Origin: a virus
DNA length: 35,223 bases
IMG/VR virus record: IMGVR_UViG_3300023181_000060
Span: 1 to 35,223 of that record
Reading direction: 5' to 3' (one strand)
Below are positions 8,891 to 15,231 of the stretch, one piece after another. The translations under genes and the position numbers were made by a program. Position 1 is the stretch's first letter; each line of letters starts with the position of its first letter. The notes under the pieces were generated by a model, which saw only the letters and a list, made by a program, of their open reading frames with translations, searched no databases and was not told the origin of the DNA.

Positions 8891-8920
8891 ATAATAACGG
8901 CAAGCACTATACAAAGTCAA
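8891..8920 (-). promoter_or_regulatory. Strong promoter for the capsid gene
   Basis: Minus strand -35 TTGACT (8915-8920), 18-base spacer, -10 TATTAT (8891-8896). It lies between the 108-aa gene and the structured leader, giving a 5' UTR of about 120 bases. Confidence 0.75.
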
Positions 8921-8925
8921 GTAAA

Positions 8926-9252
8926 TTATTTGTTATTTTGTAAAAATGTTCTTAGCTGGAGTGTAACCTTACGAAGTTCTGCGTTAACTTCTTTATTAAT
9001 GAAGATCTGGAAGTCGATTGGCGATGGGTTATCTTTAAAAAGCGTAGTAACTTTTTTGATGAATTTAGGATCAAGCTTAATCCTTTCGATTGTGCCACGA
9101 AGTACAGCCTCTTTTTCAAGGGCATCAATAGCCAATCGAACTTTATTAAGCCCACTAGCTTTAAGCGTCTTAGATTTATTGTACGTAGTCGATTTAACGA
9201 CAACGCCGCCATCGTATGCTGGTTCATCTGGTCTAGGTAATTGTCCCGCCAC
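8926..9252 (-). CDS. Virion-module protein, 108 aa
   Basis: GTG start with GGAGG 7 bases upstream, 14 bases after the portal stop. Mostly helical and basic (NKSKTLKASGLNKVRLAIDALEKEAVLRG, FIKKVTTLFKDNPSP). The N-terminus is polar (MAGQLPRPDEPAYDGG). No recognised family. Position between portal and coat suggests a head completion or assembly factor. Confidence 0.75.
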   Translation of the reverse strand: MAGQLPRPDEPAYDGGVVVKSTTYNKSKTLKASGLNKVRLAIDALEKEAVLRGTIERIKLDPKFIKKVTTLFKDNPSPIDFQIFINKEVNAELRKVTLQLRTFLQNNK

Positions 9253-9266
9253 TATTTGCCTCCTCG

Positions 9267-11156
9267 TTATGCTACTGGTTTAGCTTCTTTCGACGCTGCT
9301 GTTCTTCGTGCAAGTTTAGCTGACTCAGCAGATTTTAGCAAGTCAAGAGTTGTACCGTCTTCATGTTTTTCGGCTTCTAATCGAAGTTTTTCTTCGGCAA
9401 TAGCAATCTCTCGATCCTTTTGCGCGTTTTTGATCTGACTATCAGGAACTTCAGCAGAAGGTGTCATACCAGCGTCCGCTTCCATTTGGCGGCGGATATC
9501 TTCTGGAGCGTCTTTATAACTAAGGGTTTCAGAGATAGGTTTTTGTGGCGGTCCTTCTGGTTCAGGTGCAGGAGTTTTATCGATTGCTTCGATAATATCA
9601 CCAGAATTTGATACACCACTTGTCTTAATCATAGACTTCACGATCTCTTTAGTTGCGTTTGGACCAATCATAGCTGCAACTTCCTTGCTTTGACCTTCCA
9701 TGTTAATGATAGCGGCAAGACGAGCGTTGTCTTCTTCGCGGGCGACGTCTCGTGTACTTCCGGCTGAAACCTTAACCTTGATCTTAGTAACGACAGAACA
9801 ATCAAGCTGAACGAGTCCAGTTGGTGATACTTTATCGGGATCAATAGCACGTGCTTTTTGAGCATACACGTTGTTTAGCTGAATCTCGATGATACCATCG
9901 AACTCACCCATATAAATGTTGAGTCCATTCTCGGCCCAAGTACCGAGGAAAGCCTCACCGTTCTTGAAGAAGAAGTTATCAGATAGGTTCTGAGTAGCTT
10001 GGTTTTGTTTGATGCCGGTTGAGGTTTTACTCGAGGCAAGGCCGCCAGTCGCTTCGCTCGAAATAGTCGTATCTGAAGCGTTCGGAATCAGCGCATTAAG
10101 TTGAGATTTTTGGAGCGCATATAGCTCAGGATATTTCTCAATCGCAGTCGTTGAAATTGTAAGTTCTTTAACGGACGTCGCAGGGTCGTCAGAAACGAGA
10201 ACGTTATTCGGCATGTAGATTCCGTCGCCGCCATCAAGATCACCTGAAACGACAACTGGAGGTTGAAGTGAGAGGGCGCGGTTAAATTGGTACGCCTGCA
10301 TATCTGAGTCGATAAGGTCCTGAAGATCCCCACCAATGTCAACCATTGAGCGGCCAAGTGGCTTGTCGCCGTCGAAGTCGTAATATAGACCAACAACACG
10401 CTTGCGCTTCGATTTGTTATCACGTCGTCGGAAAATCCTATCACCACCAGCGGTGCTGAAAGTAATAAATTCATCCTTACTAATGTATGTGTAAACTTCA
10501 TACAAGTCAGATGAACCGATTTGGTCGACATTAGTATAGTCTTTAGGAGTTGTGGCATGAGCATCGACAACTGCCTTGACTTCATCACGATCCCAGCCGT
10601 CATCGGTGTCATCGTCTGTATCATCAAGAATATTATTCATATCTTGTTCGGTCTTCCACTGACGAATGATGTGGAAGTTAGAGACGTTTATGCTTGTTGT
10701 ATATGCCTCAAGGAAAAGATCTCCCCAATAAACAGGAACGAATCCAACTCGGTATGAGCCGTTAACAAGCTCGAATGGTGAGTAAACAGCACATGAGCCG
10801 AAGGCGTCAGCATCGCGTCCGGTGTTAATAAGCTTTTGATAGAACGAATAACCGTTATCTTCACCATTAATAAACTCTTCATTAAGGATATATTCTGCGA
10901 CGATATCTTCAAATGCAGTGGCGCCAGTATCAACTTCAAAATCAGGAGTCTTTTGAAACACACGCTTTGGTGTGTCATTAATCATTTTTGAAAGAGTCTT
11001 GTCAGTAACGCGAGGATAGTTTGGTGGAATATTCTCCTTAGGTTTACCATCTTTTAACCGCTGATTACGTGAAAAATCAGAAGTATGTTCCTCCATAAAA
11101 GACTTGGATTCGGTGAGGAGTTTGAATACTTTCTTCGGGTCTTTCAGCTTGCTCAT
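9267..11156 (-). CDS. Portal protein, 629 aa
   Basis: Start MSKLKDPKKVFKLLTESKSFMEEH. Size and architecture fit a podovirus-type portal: helical N-terminus, a central wing/stem region (LVNGSYRVGFVPVYWGDLFLEAYT, VVGLYYDFDGDKPLGRSMVDIGGDLQDLIDSDMQAYQFNRALS) and a Gln/Ala/Lys-rich helical C-terminus (REIAIAEEKLRLEAEKHEDG) like a barrel or clip. The GxSxxDxxxDLQ...D region is typical of portals. It forms the dodecameric DNA channel at the head vertex and would dock with the terminase encoded at 22782-24473. An extended -10 promoter lies 38 bases upstream. Confidence 0.85.
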   Translation of the reverse strand: MSKLKDPKKVFKLLTESKSFMEEHTSDFSRNQRLKDGKPKENIPPNYPRVTDKTLSKMINDTPKRVFQKTPDFEVDTGATAFEDIVAEYILNEEFINGEDNGYSFYQKLINTGRDADAFGSCAVYSPFELVNGSYRVGFVPVYWGDLFLEAYTTSINVSNFHIIRQWKTEQDMNNILDDTDDDTDDGWDRDEVKAVVDAHATTPKDYTNVDQIGSSDLYEVYTYISKDEFITFSTAGGDRIFRRRDNKSKRKRVVGLYYDFDGDKPLGRSMVDIGGDLQDLIDSDMQAYQFNRALSLQPPVVVSGDLDGGDGIYMPNNVLVSDDPATSVKELTISTTAIEKYPELYALQKSQLNALIPNASDTTISSEATGGLASSKTSTGIKQNQATQNLSDNFFFKNGEAFLGTWAENGLNIYMGEFDGIIEIQLNNVYAQKARAIDPDKVSPTGLVQLDCSVVTKIKVKVSAGSTRDVAREEDNARLAAIINMEGQSKEVAAMIGPNATKEIVKSMIKTSGVSNSGDIIEAIDKTPAPEPEGPPQKPISETLSYKDAPEDIRRQMEADAGMTPSAEVPDSQIKNAQKDREIAIAEEKLRLEAEKHEDGTTLDLLKSAESAKLARRTAASKEAKPVA

Positions 11157-11193
11157 ATTGTTTTGGTTTTAACTCGGTTATGTTGTTGATTTA

Positions 11194-11202
11194 ATAGTAG
11201 CA
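11194..11202 (-). promoter_or_regulatory. Extended -10 promoter TGCTACTAT before portal
   Basis: Minus-strand TGC plus TACTAT, followed by a leader TCAACAACATAAC that resembles the other late leaders. About 38 bases upstream of the portal ATG. Confidence 0.55.
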
Positions 11203-11213
11203 CAAAGAAGGCT

Positions 11214-11621
11214 CTACTGGTACTCTGAACCATTGCCTGGACGCGATTTACTTGGGATAAAAGGTCCTGCTCCCGGTGAATATACTGTGCCACCCTTACG
11301 AACATTACGACGAGGATCAAAAGCGCCAGTAATTGGGCTGGTCCACGGCTTCATTGGAGCGACTGTTTCGTCAGGTGCGTAGCCGAACATAGCAGGATCA
11401 ACACCAGCGACACGTGGGTCTTGAGGGTTCGTGTTATATATCTGTGCAAGACCTTGAACGTCAGGAGAGAGTGCTGCGATGTTCTCGGGTGTCAATGACT
11501 GACCGACCGGAATCGGCTGTGCGAGGTGTGCAAGCGGCATGGCTTGCTTCGCAGCCGGAGCCGACTTCTTGCTAGCACCACCGCCGACAAAACCTTCCAA
11601 AATTTGCTGTAAAATATTCAT
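11214..11621 (-). CDS. Small virion-module protein, 135 aa
   Basis: Chosen start is ATG at 11621 (MNILQQILEGFVGGG); ATG at 11636 (MGIKKMNIL) is an alternative, and neither has a clear ribosome site. Short helical N-terminus, then Gly/Ser/Lys linker, and a Pro/Gly/Asn-rich, probably extended, remainder (NTNPQDPRVAGVDPAMFGYAPD, GGTVYSPGAGPFIPSKS). First gene of the virion block. No family recognised. Confidence 0.7.
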   Translation of the reverse strand: MNILQQILEGFVGGGASKKSAPAAKQAMPLAHLAQPIPVGQSLTPENIAALSPDVQGLAQIYNTNPQDPRVAGVDPAMFGYAPDETVAPMKPWTSPITGAFDPRRNVRKGGTVYSPGAGPFIPSKSRPGNGSEYQ

Positions 11622-11636
11622 CTTTTTGATTCCCAT

Positions 11637-11649
11637 GTTTATGTTTGAA
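11637..11649 (-). promoter_or_regulatory. Conserved leader motif TTCAAACATAAAC, copy 2
   Basis: Exact copy of the 7845-7857 motif, again just after a -10 box and before a late gene. It overlaps the alternative ATG region of the 135-aa gene. Confidence 0.5.
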
Positions 11650-11662
11650 TGTCTATAAAATA

Positions 11663-11671
11663 ATAGTATCA
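11663..11671 (-). promoter_or_regulatory. Extended -10 promoter TGATACTAT
   Basis: Minus-strand TGA plus TACTAT upstream of the 135-aa gene, immediately after the 11682-11718 hairpin. A second reading (TTGCCT, 16 bases, TATAGA) is also possible. Confidence 0.5.
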
Positions 11672-11678
11672 CAAGGCA

Positions 11679-11760
11679 ATTAAAATAGCACCAGTGCGAG
11701 GACACATAGTGCTATTTTGTGCAGACGGGCGGCATCCGTCTACGATCGCAAGAGGCGACA
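11679..11760 (-). ncRNA. Candidate small RNA (about 80 nt)
   Basis: A promoter at 11766-11794 points into this segment and an intrinsic terminator ends it. In between is a 5-bp hairpin GACGG-ATGCCGC-CCGTC with a 7-base, U33-like loop that resembles an isolated anticodon arm. Alternatively, ATG at 11761-11759 opens a 30-codon frame (MSPLAIVDGCR...) that would be almost leaderless. It may be a small RNA, an attenuator or a tRNA remnant; no full cloverleaf could be drawn. Confidence 0.4.
11682..11718 (-). terminator. Bidirectional terminator upstream of the virion block
   Basis: Perfect 10-bp inverted repeat AAAATAGCAC (11682-11691) / GTGCTATTTT (11709-11718) with a 17-base loop; A and T flanks give a U tract in either direction. 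It insulates the virion block from the tRNA region. Confidence 0.75.
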
Positions 11761-11765
11761 TTTGT

Positions 11766-11794
11766 ATAATACATAAGGTCTTTAGAAAGAGCAA
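11766..11794 (-). promoter_or_regulatory. Sigma-70 type promoter TTGCTC-17-TATTAT
   Basis: Minus strand -35 TTGCTC (11789-11794), exact 17-base spacer, -10 TATTAT (11766-11771). It shares TGTATTATAC with the scaffold-gene promoter. A 6-bp hairpin GGTCAG/CTGACC (11795-11820) just upstream may terminate the tRNA transcript. Confidence 0.6.
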
Positions 11795-11901
11795 GGTCAG
11801 TGCCGAGAGACGACCTGACCTGGTATACATAAAGCGGTTTGAACACCATATATAGCGTATCAATTTTACTATACTTTTGCAAGCATAAGGGGATAATATC
11901 T

Positions 11902-11978
11902 TGGCACGCTCGGAAGGCTTCGAACCTACAAACTCCAGCTCCAAAAACTGGTGACTTTACCGATTTGTCTACAAGCGT
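11902..11978 (-). tRNA. tRNA-Gln (TTG)
   Basis: Cloverleaf on the minus strand: acceptor ACGCTTG/CGAGCGT, discriminator G, encoded CCA; D-stem GAC/GTC; anticodon stem CCAGT/GCTGG with loop TTTTGGA, anticodon TTG; T-arm GTAGG-TTCGAAG-CCTTC with one mismatch. Discriminator G73 fits Gln. Three bases separate it from tRNA-Asn. Confidence 0.9.
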
Positions 11979-11981
11979 ACA

Positions 11982-12056
11982 TGGCCCTAACGGCAGGACT
12001 TGAACCTGCAACCATTCCATTAACAGTGGAACGCTCTACCGTTGAGCTACATTAGG
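11982..12056 (-). tRNA. tRNA-Asn (GTT)
   Basis: Acceptor CCTAATG/CGTTAGG, discriminator G, encoded CCA; D-arm TAGCTCAACGGTAGAGC; anticodon stem TTCCA/TGGAA with loop CTGTTAA, anticodon GTT; T-arm GCAGG-TTCAAGT-CCTGC. All stems are regular and the isotype is secure. Confidence 0.95.
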
Positions 12057-12059
12057 ATA

Positions 12060-12136
12060 TGGTCTGGGCTGAGAGAATCGAACTCTCCTGATGTCCACGC
12101 TCCAAAGGTGGCGACACGCCTTGCGTCCGAACCCAG
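12060..12136 (-). tRNA. tRNA-Pro (TGG), isotype less certain
   Basis: Acceptor CTGGGTT/AGCCCAG, discriminator A, encoded CCA; T-arm GAGAG-TTCGATT-CTCTC is perfect. D-stem is a weak GAC/GTC. The anticodon arm CCACC-TTTGGAG-CGTGG has a C-C mismatch next to the loop and A at position 37, where Pro tRNAs normally have G. C1-G72 and A73 agree with proline identity. Confidence 0.75.
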
Positions 12137-12141
12137 ATAAC

Positions 12142-12163
12142 AAAAAATCCCCGATATACGGGG
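12142..12163 (-). terminator. Intrinsic terminator upstream of the tRNAs
   Basis: Minus-strand CCCCG-TATAT-CGGGG followed by ATTTTTTG. It ends transcripts arriving from the right before the tRNA cluster. A TATTAT just before it on the same strand may be the tRNA promoter. Confidence 0.75.
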
Positions 12164-12249
12164 TTATAATATGATTCTAAACAAAAAACTAAATCAAGCC
12201 CCTAGACGGAAATCCATTTATTCGGCTGATTGTTTGTGCGTAAAATCAT
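12164..12249 (-). ncRNA. Candidate small RNA upstream of the tRNA cluster
   Basis: An extended -10 promoter at 12256-12264 and the terminator at 12142-12163 enclose about 105 transcribed bases with no open frame. The RNA can form AATCA-GCC pairing with GGC-T-TGATT around a loop of about 23 bases. It may be a small RNA or simply a leader read through into the tRNAs. Confidence 0.4.
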
Positions 12250-12255
12250 AATAAC

Positions 12256-12264
12256 AGTATAGCA
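12256..12264 (-). promoter_or_regulatory. Extended -10 promoter TGCTATACT
   Basis: Minus-strand TGC plus TATACT, just downstream of the stop of the 70-aa gene and pointing at the tRNA region. No strong -35. Confidence 0.5.
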
Positions 12265-12270
12265 TACTAA

Positions 12271-12483
12271 TTAAGCGACAGAATCCTTTTTAGTCAATCG
12301 TTTCGCTTTGCCGGGGGTGAATGTCCGTTGAGTCGTGATCTGCAGGCCGTGCTGTGAGGACCACTGAGTGTGGTGGATAGGGCAACCCTTATCGCGATCT
12401 ACGGCCTCAAATTGATGCCAAGCAGCGCAGTTCTCGCAGTAGCCGACGAGGTGTTGGGCGGCTTCGCGGTCGACGACGTTCAT
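12271..12483 (-). CDS. Small zinc-ribbon-like protein, 70 aa
   Basis: Start ATG at 12483 chosen because it overlaps the upstream stop as TAATG and has GGGTGA upstream. Contains C16-x2-C19 and C34-P-x-H-H, a likely zinc-binding set, and a basic C-terminus (GKAKRLTKKDS). Unknown function. Last gene of the minus-strand small-gene operon. Confidence 0.7.
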   Translation of the reverse strand: MNVVDREAAQHLVGYCENCAAWHQFEAVDRDKGCPIHHTQWSSQHGLQITTQRTFTPGKAKRLTKKDSVA

Positions 12484-12770
12484 TAAGCTTTCACCCAAAG
12501 ACCATTAGTAATGAATCCATGATCGCCGCAGACAGTACATAACAATGATGGCGTCAATGTAAGGGGGTCTTTTTGTATTAACTCCCACGTCTCTATCTCA
12601 CCGTCAAACTCGCGCGCCCAGGAATGGCCGGTGAACGATATATAACCACCGACGCATTGCTCACCGGTATCGGGTCGATTGTGAATAGCGATGCCGCCTG
12701 AAAGTTCGTCCTTATGTTGAACAAACTCGAAATAGTGACTGTTGTCGCCTAAATCAATACGATTTGTCAT
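12483..12770 (-). CDS. Conserved phage protein with zinc-type CxxC, 95 aa (DUF6527-like)
   Basis: Pattern HYFEFVQHKDELSGGIAIHNRPDTGEQC...GGYISFTG...WELIQKDPLTLTPSLLCTVCGDHGFITNGLWV matches a widespread small phage/plasmid family that ends with DPLTLSPSL-type, C-x2-C-GDHG-F-I and a Trp. The family name is from memory and not checked. Overlaps neighbours by TAATG at both ends. Cys/His content suggests zinc binding; the role is unknown. Confidence 0.75.
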   Translation of the reverse strand: MTNRIDLGDNSHYFEFVQHKDELSGGIAIHNRPDTGEQCVGGYISFTGHSWAREFDGEIETWELIQKDPLTLTPSLLCTVCGDHGFITNGLWVKA

Positions 12771-12943
12771 TACCGTTTATGCCTCGTGATAGTAAGGACG
12801 TAGTGATATGATCGATTATCTAATCTGAACCATGCAAATAGTGTGCGAATCGCATACCATATCGATTTGTTCCTATGGATCTTGTCGTAAACATACCGTT
12901 TTTCGGCAGTCCGCCTGATCCGAAGTCGAAGATCGTATCTCAT
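12770..12943 (-). CDS. Basic small protein, 57 aa
   Basis: Start ATG at 12943 (MRYDLRLRIRRTAEKRYVYDK) chosen because it overlaps the stop of the 18-codon frame as ATGA; a longer reading from 13036 would overlap the upstream gene by about 40 bases. Very rich in Arg, Tyr and Trp; no family recognised. Confidence 0.55.
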   Translation of the reverse strand: MRYDLRLRIRRTAEKRYVYDKIHRNKSIWYAIRTLFAWFRLDNRSYHYVLTITRHKR

Positions 12944-12996
12944 AGAAAAGCCCTCATGCCAAACACTTGATATAGTAGGATATCGAGTGCATCCAT
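12940..12996 (-). CDS. Tiny coupled frame, 18 aa
   Basis: MDALDILLYQVFGMRAFL. It starts in a TAATG overlap with the 127-aa gene (GAGGAGAAG just upstream acts as ribosome site) and ends in an ATGA overlap with the 57-aa gene. It may be a relay peptide that carries ribosomes to the next start. Hydrophobic. Confidence 0.4.
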   Translation of the reverse strand: MDALDILLYQVFGMRAFL

Positions 12997-13379
12997 TACT
13001 TCTCCTCAACTTCATAAATTTTGCCTTTGCCTTCATGCTGATACTTGGTAATAATCAAGTCGGCGCAATGTCGACTAGATACCTCGGATTGGCCGGTGGT
13101 CAATCGTTCAAGCATTTCTTGGCATTGTTCTGTCGTTTCAGCACCCATGCCAAAGACGAGATTCTCAGGACCGCGAACACCTGATTCCCAATCGATAATG
13201 CAATACAGCACAGTCTTTCGAGCGTTGAACGGTTTAGTTAATACGACGAACGCAACGTTGGACGCTTTCACGGTATATGCCTGTTTTTCGCCATAGAACC
13301 ATACCTTCGATCCGACAGGTAATATTCGTTGCGCCATTAACCCTAAATCTCTATGTCCAATTGGCCATCTTTTACTCAT
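12996..13379 (-). CDS. Hypothetical protein, 127 aa
   Basis: ATG overlaps the previous stop as ATGA. Beta-rich N-terminal half (ILPVGSKVWFYGEKQAYTVKASNVAFVVL) resembles a small SH3-like barrel; C-terminal half is helical (AETTEQCQEMLERLTTGQSE). No recognised family. Part of the minus-strand coupled operon. Confidence 0.7.
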   Translation of the reverse strand: MSKRWPIGHRDLGLMAQRILPVGSKVWFYGEKQAYTVKASNVAFVVLTKPFNARKTVLYCIIDWESGVRGPENLVFGMGAETTEQCQEMLERLTTGQSEVSSRHCADLIITKYQHEGKGKIYEVEEK

Positions 13380-13798
13380 GATACGTGACTCGCGAAAGCT
13401 AATGCTGACTTCTTCGCGTCCTCAAGTGTCTTAATCTCAATCTCACCATGCTGACGATAGTGTGTTTTTGAATCGCCGAAGGCGACGTCGAAAATTTTAT
13501 CGCCAATTCCAAAACCACAAATCGCACGGTGCGACCAACCATACCACATCTTCGACTCAGGATTATAACCAATACAGACAACTCGTGATTCAGAATCCGG
13601 TTGAGTGTCAAAGGTTGTGATGCCACGTTTGATGAGTCGTCTAGCGAACGCGGGATCGCCGAGGTAATCACCGTCTGGTGTGTAGGCGGAGCGCATAAGC
13701 GTTGGATCTTCGCCGAGGGCGTACATCCATAGTTCTTCTCTGATCTCGTAACCAGCTTTATAGACGGCTGTTTTGACAAATTCTCGTTCTATTTTCAC
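13376..13798 (-). CDS. Hypothetical protein, 140 aa
   Basis: GTG at 13798 (VKIEREFVKTAVYKAGYEIREELW) chosen because GGGGAA lies 5-6 bases before it; upstream in-frame starts lack a site. Contains ESRVVCIGYNPESKMWYGWSHRAICGFGIGDKIF, a pattern seen in small phage proteins that contain YGWSHRAI. Function unknown. First gene of the operon, with a promoter 24 bases upstream. Confidence 0.75.
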   Translation of the reverse strand: MKIEREFVKTAVYKAGYEIREELWMYALGEDPTLMRSAYTPDGDYLGDPAFARRLIKRGITTFDTQPDSESRVVCIGYNPESKMWYGWSHRAICGFGIGDKIFDVAFGDSKTHYRQHGEIEIKTLEDAKKSALAFASHVS

Positions 13799-13821
13799 GT
13801 TGTTCCCCTGTTTATATATCC

Positions 13822-13830
13822 ATTGTAGCA
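13822..13830 (-). promoter_or_regulatory. Extended -10 promoter TGCTACAAT
   Basis: Minus-strand TGC plus TACAAT, 24 bases upstream of the GTG at 13798. Drives the minus-strand small-gene operon. Confidence 0.6.
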
Positions 13831-14200
13831 CATAGTTTAGATTTACTAGAGGTAATTCATAGGTTATATTAGATAATGATTATGATGATTTGTCAATTGG
13901 TGAGAATGGTATGGTTGGGGAAATGATGCATTAGGGTCTGTCGGCACGCAATTACCATATACCCTCCCCCCCACCCCTGTACCACCAGAGGTCACTACAC
14001 AAAACATTTCACAATAAAAAAAATACTATACATAATATAGTGTAGGGGTATGCATACACCACACATGATATACATACACATATAGTACACATACCATGCA
14101 TGCACCACACCACACACCAACAGGGGTCAGCCTATCCATACGTCGTACAACATATATTGTGCGACGTTAAACCATACCAACATAGGTATACATATAGACC
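13831..14200. other. Gene-free low-complexity spacer
   Basis: No supported gene. Contains a C7 run near 13970, CA/TA-rich stretches (alternating purine-pyrimidine around 14050-14110) and many short TATAC/CACAC words. Strand composition differs from both flanks. It may hold binding sites or be an unwinding region. Confidence 0.6.
14141..14166. repeat. Inverted repeat downstream of the 97-aa gene
   Basis: CGTCGTACAA / TTGTGCGACG, 10-bp arms with one mismatch and a 6-base loop CATATA. It lies 34 bases past the stop of the minus-strand 97-aa gene; it lacks a U tract, so it may be a weak terminator or a protein site. Confidence 0.5.
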
Positions 14201-14494
14201 TTATTGAGAGGGCGTGTAGTACTGGCGAGGATCTGTGACCACCCTAGCGGGTGGAGCGGGGCGTAGCTCAGGGTGGAGCGTGTACTTCGCTTCATCAGGG
14301 AACATAGCCATCAACTCATGCAACTTGGCAATGCGACGCTGCCTAGTTTGTTCAGCCTTGTATTTCTTGTTATATACTTTACGATCTTCCTTGCTCATCG
14401 TAGTACGTATATTCTTAACATCAGACCAGTATTGATCCCATGCGTCGGGGTCTTCTTGAGCGGTCTTGGCTGGCATAATTATCTGTTTTTTCAT
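14201..14494 (-). CDS. Hypothetical basic protein, 97 aa
   Basis: MKKQIIMPAKTAQEDPDAWDQYWSDVKNIR...; ATG 14494 is only 9 bases after a -10 TATAAT, so the mRNA would have almost no leader; ATG at 14476 (MPAKTAQED) is an alternative. Helical, charged middle (MSKEDRKVYNKKYKAEQTRQRRIAKLHELM) resembles a DNA-binding helix pair; Pro-rich end. Sits alone beside the control region, which suits a regulator, but this is inference. Confidence 0.65.
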   Translation of the reverse strand: MKKQIIMPAKTAQEDPDAWDQYWSDVKNIRTTMSKEDRKVYNKKYKAEQTRQRRIAKLHELMAMFPDEAKYTLHPELRPAPPARVVTDPRQYYTPSQ

Positions 14495-14503
14495 CTACTA
14501 AAA

Positions 14504-14512
14504 ATTATAGCA
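14504..14512 (-). promoter_or_regulatory. Extended -10 promoter TGCTATAAT
   Basis: Minus-strand TGC plus perfect TATAAT; the ATG at 14494 lies 9 bases downstream, so transcription would start at or within a few bases of the start codon. Confidence 0.6.
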
Positions 14513-14589
14513 AAAAAACACCCAAAGTAATCATATATAAACGTATCCCATGTATAGGAAATCTATATATTTTATATTCGTTTGAAGTT

Positions 14590-14913
14590 ACTGTCCTTTT
14601 TTTTATTTTGTTTTGGACCTGGACGGGGCATGCGTCCAACCCTTCTCATTTCCAAAATTTTTAAAAAATATCATTGTAATCAGCACAACAAGATTAGGAC
14701 ACTTACAAAATATCTCTAACTGTCCTTTTCCCCGTTGTACACCTTACAACACCAATATGACAGTTACATTTCAATCCTAACTGTCCTAATTAGTTGTAAA
14801 TAATACATACTCACCAAAATAACAGAGGTCACACCACCCGAAATCACCCCAAAACTGCCCAACATTTCACATAGACCGTTGACATTACAATAAGCTTAAT
14901 ATATTGTTAGGAC
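14590..14913. repeat. Iteron-like GTCCT boxes
   Basis: Five copies of a GTCCT core, three direct and two inverted: ACTGTCCT (14590-14597), inverse ATTAGGAC (14693-14700), AACTGTCCT (14718-14726 and 14779-14787), inverse TTAGGAC (14907-14913). A partial inverse GACAGTTA (14759-14766) pairs with TAACTGTC (14778-14785). Likely sites for a phage-coded initiator or repressor. Confidence 0.55.
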
Positions 14914-14955
14914 ATCGCCACGGAATGAACACCCAGACGATACAAGCTTAACAAC

Positions 14956-15019
14956 TCGGACGGCAACCACGGCGGACATTCTCCCGCATTATAAAACGAG
15001 CTAGTGACCTACCGTCCGA
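14956..15019. repeat. Inverted repeat TCGGACGG/CCGTCCGA
   Basis: Perfect 8-bp arms at 14956-14963 and 15012-15019, extendable to about 11 bp with one bulge (AACTCGGACGG against CCGTCCGACGTT). The 48-base interior contains a smaller GCGG/CCGC pairing. Confidence 0.6.
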
Positions 15020-15141
15020 CGTTGAGCAAAGTACATTAATAAGTCAGGCAACGGTATACACTACGCACAACGTCAGGCGCTCCGAGTAGCCGACGAAAAG
15101 GAGTGATAGACGCATACTATTAAATGACCTGACACCTTGAC

Positions 15142-15231
15142 AATTCGACTGGTCACACGAGCGAACTAGGGACAACATAATAATATATTAGTTGCTATAC
15201 ACTCTAGCTCGCTCTTGACACTGGTCGAATT
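15142..15231. repeat. Long imperfect inverted repeat, 28-base arms
   Basis: Arms 15142-15169 and 15204-15231 match at 22 of 28 positions, with two further G-U pairs possible in RNA. The 34-base centre is very A/T-rich (TAATAATATATTA). A possible extended -10 (TGCTATACA, 15193-15201) lies in the loop, so the right arm would be in the early mRNA leader. Confidence 0.7.
15193..15201 (+). promoter_or_regulatory. Possible early promoter, extended -10
   Basis: TGC followed by TATACA on the plus strand, 65 bases before the first plus-strand ATG at 15266. No clear -35. It is the only reasonable candidate seen for the start of the long plus-strand operon. Confidence 0.35.

Noticed and set aside
11669-12020. 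Two open frames of about 90-100 codons across the tRNA region
   Set aside because: Both run through the tRNA-Gln and tRNA-Asn sequences; only the last 30 codons of one, after the promoter, remain a small possibility.
12060-12136. tRNA-Trp on the plus strand, because CTCCAAA looks like a Trp anticodon loop
   Set aside because: The T-arm and the CCA end are in the right order only on the minus strand.
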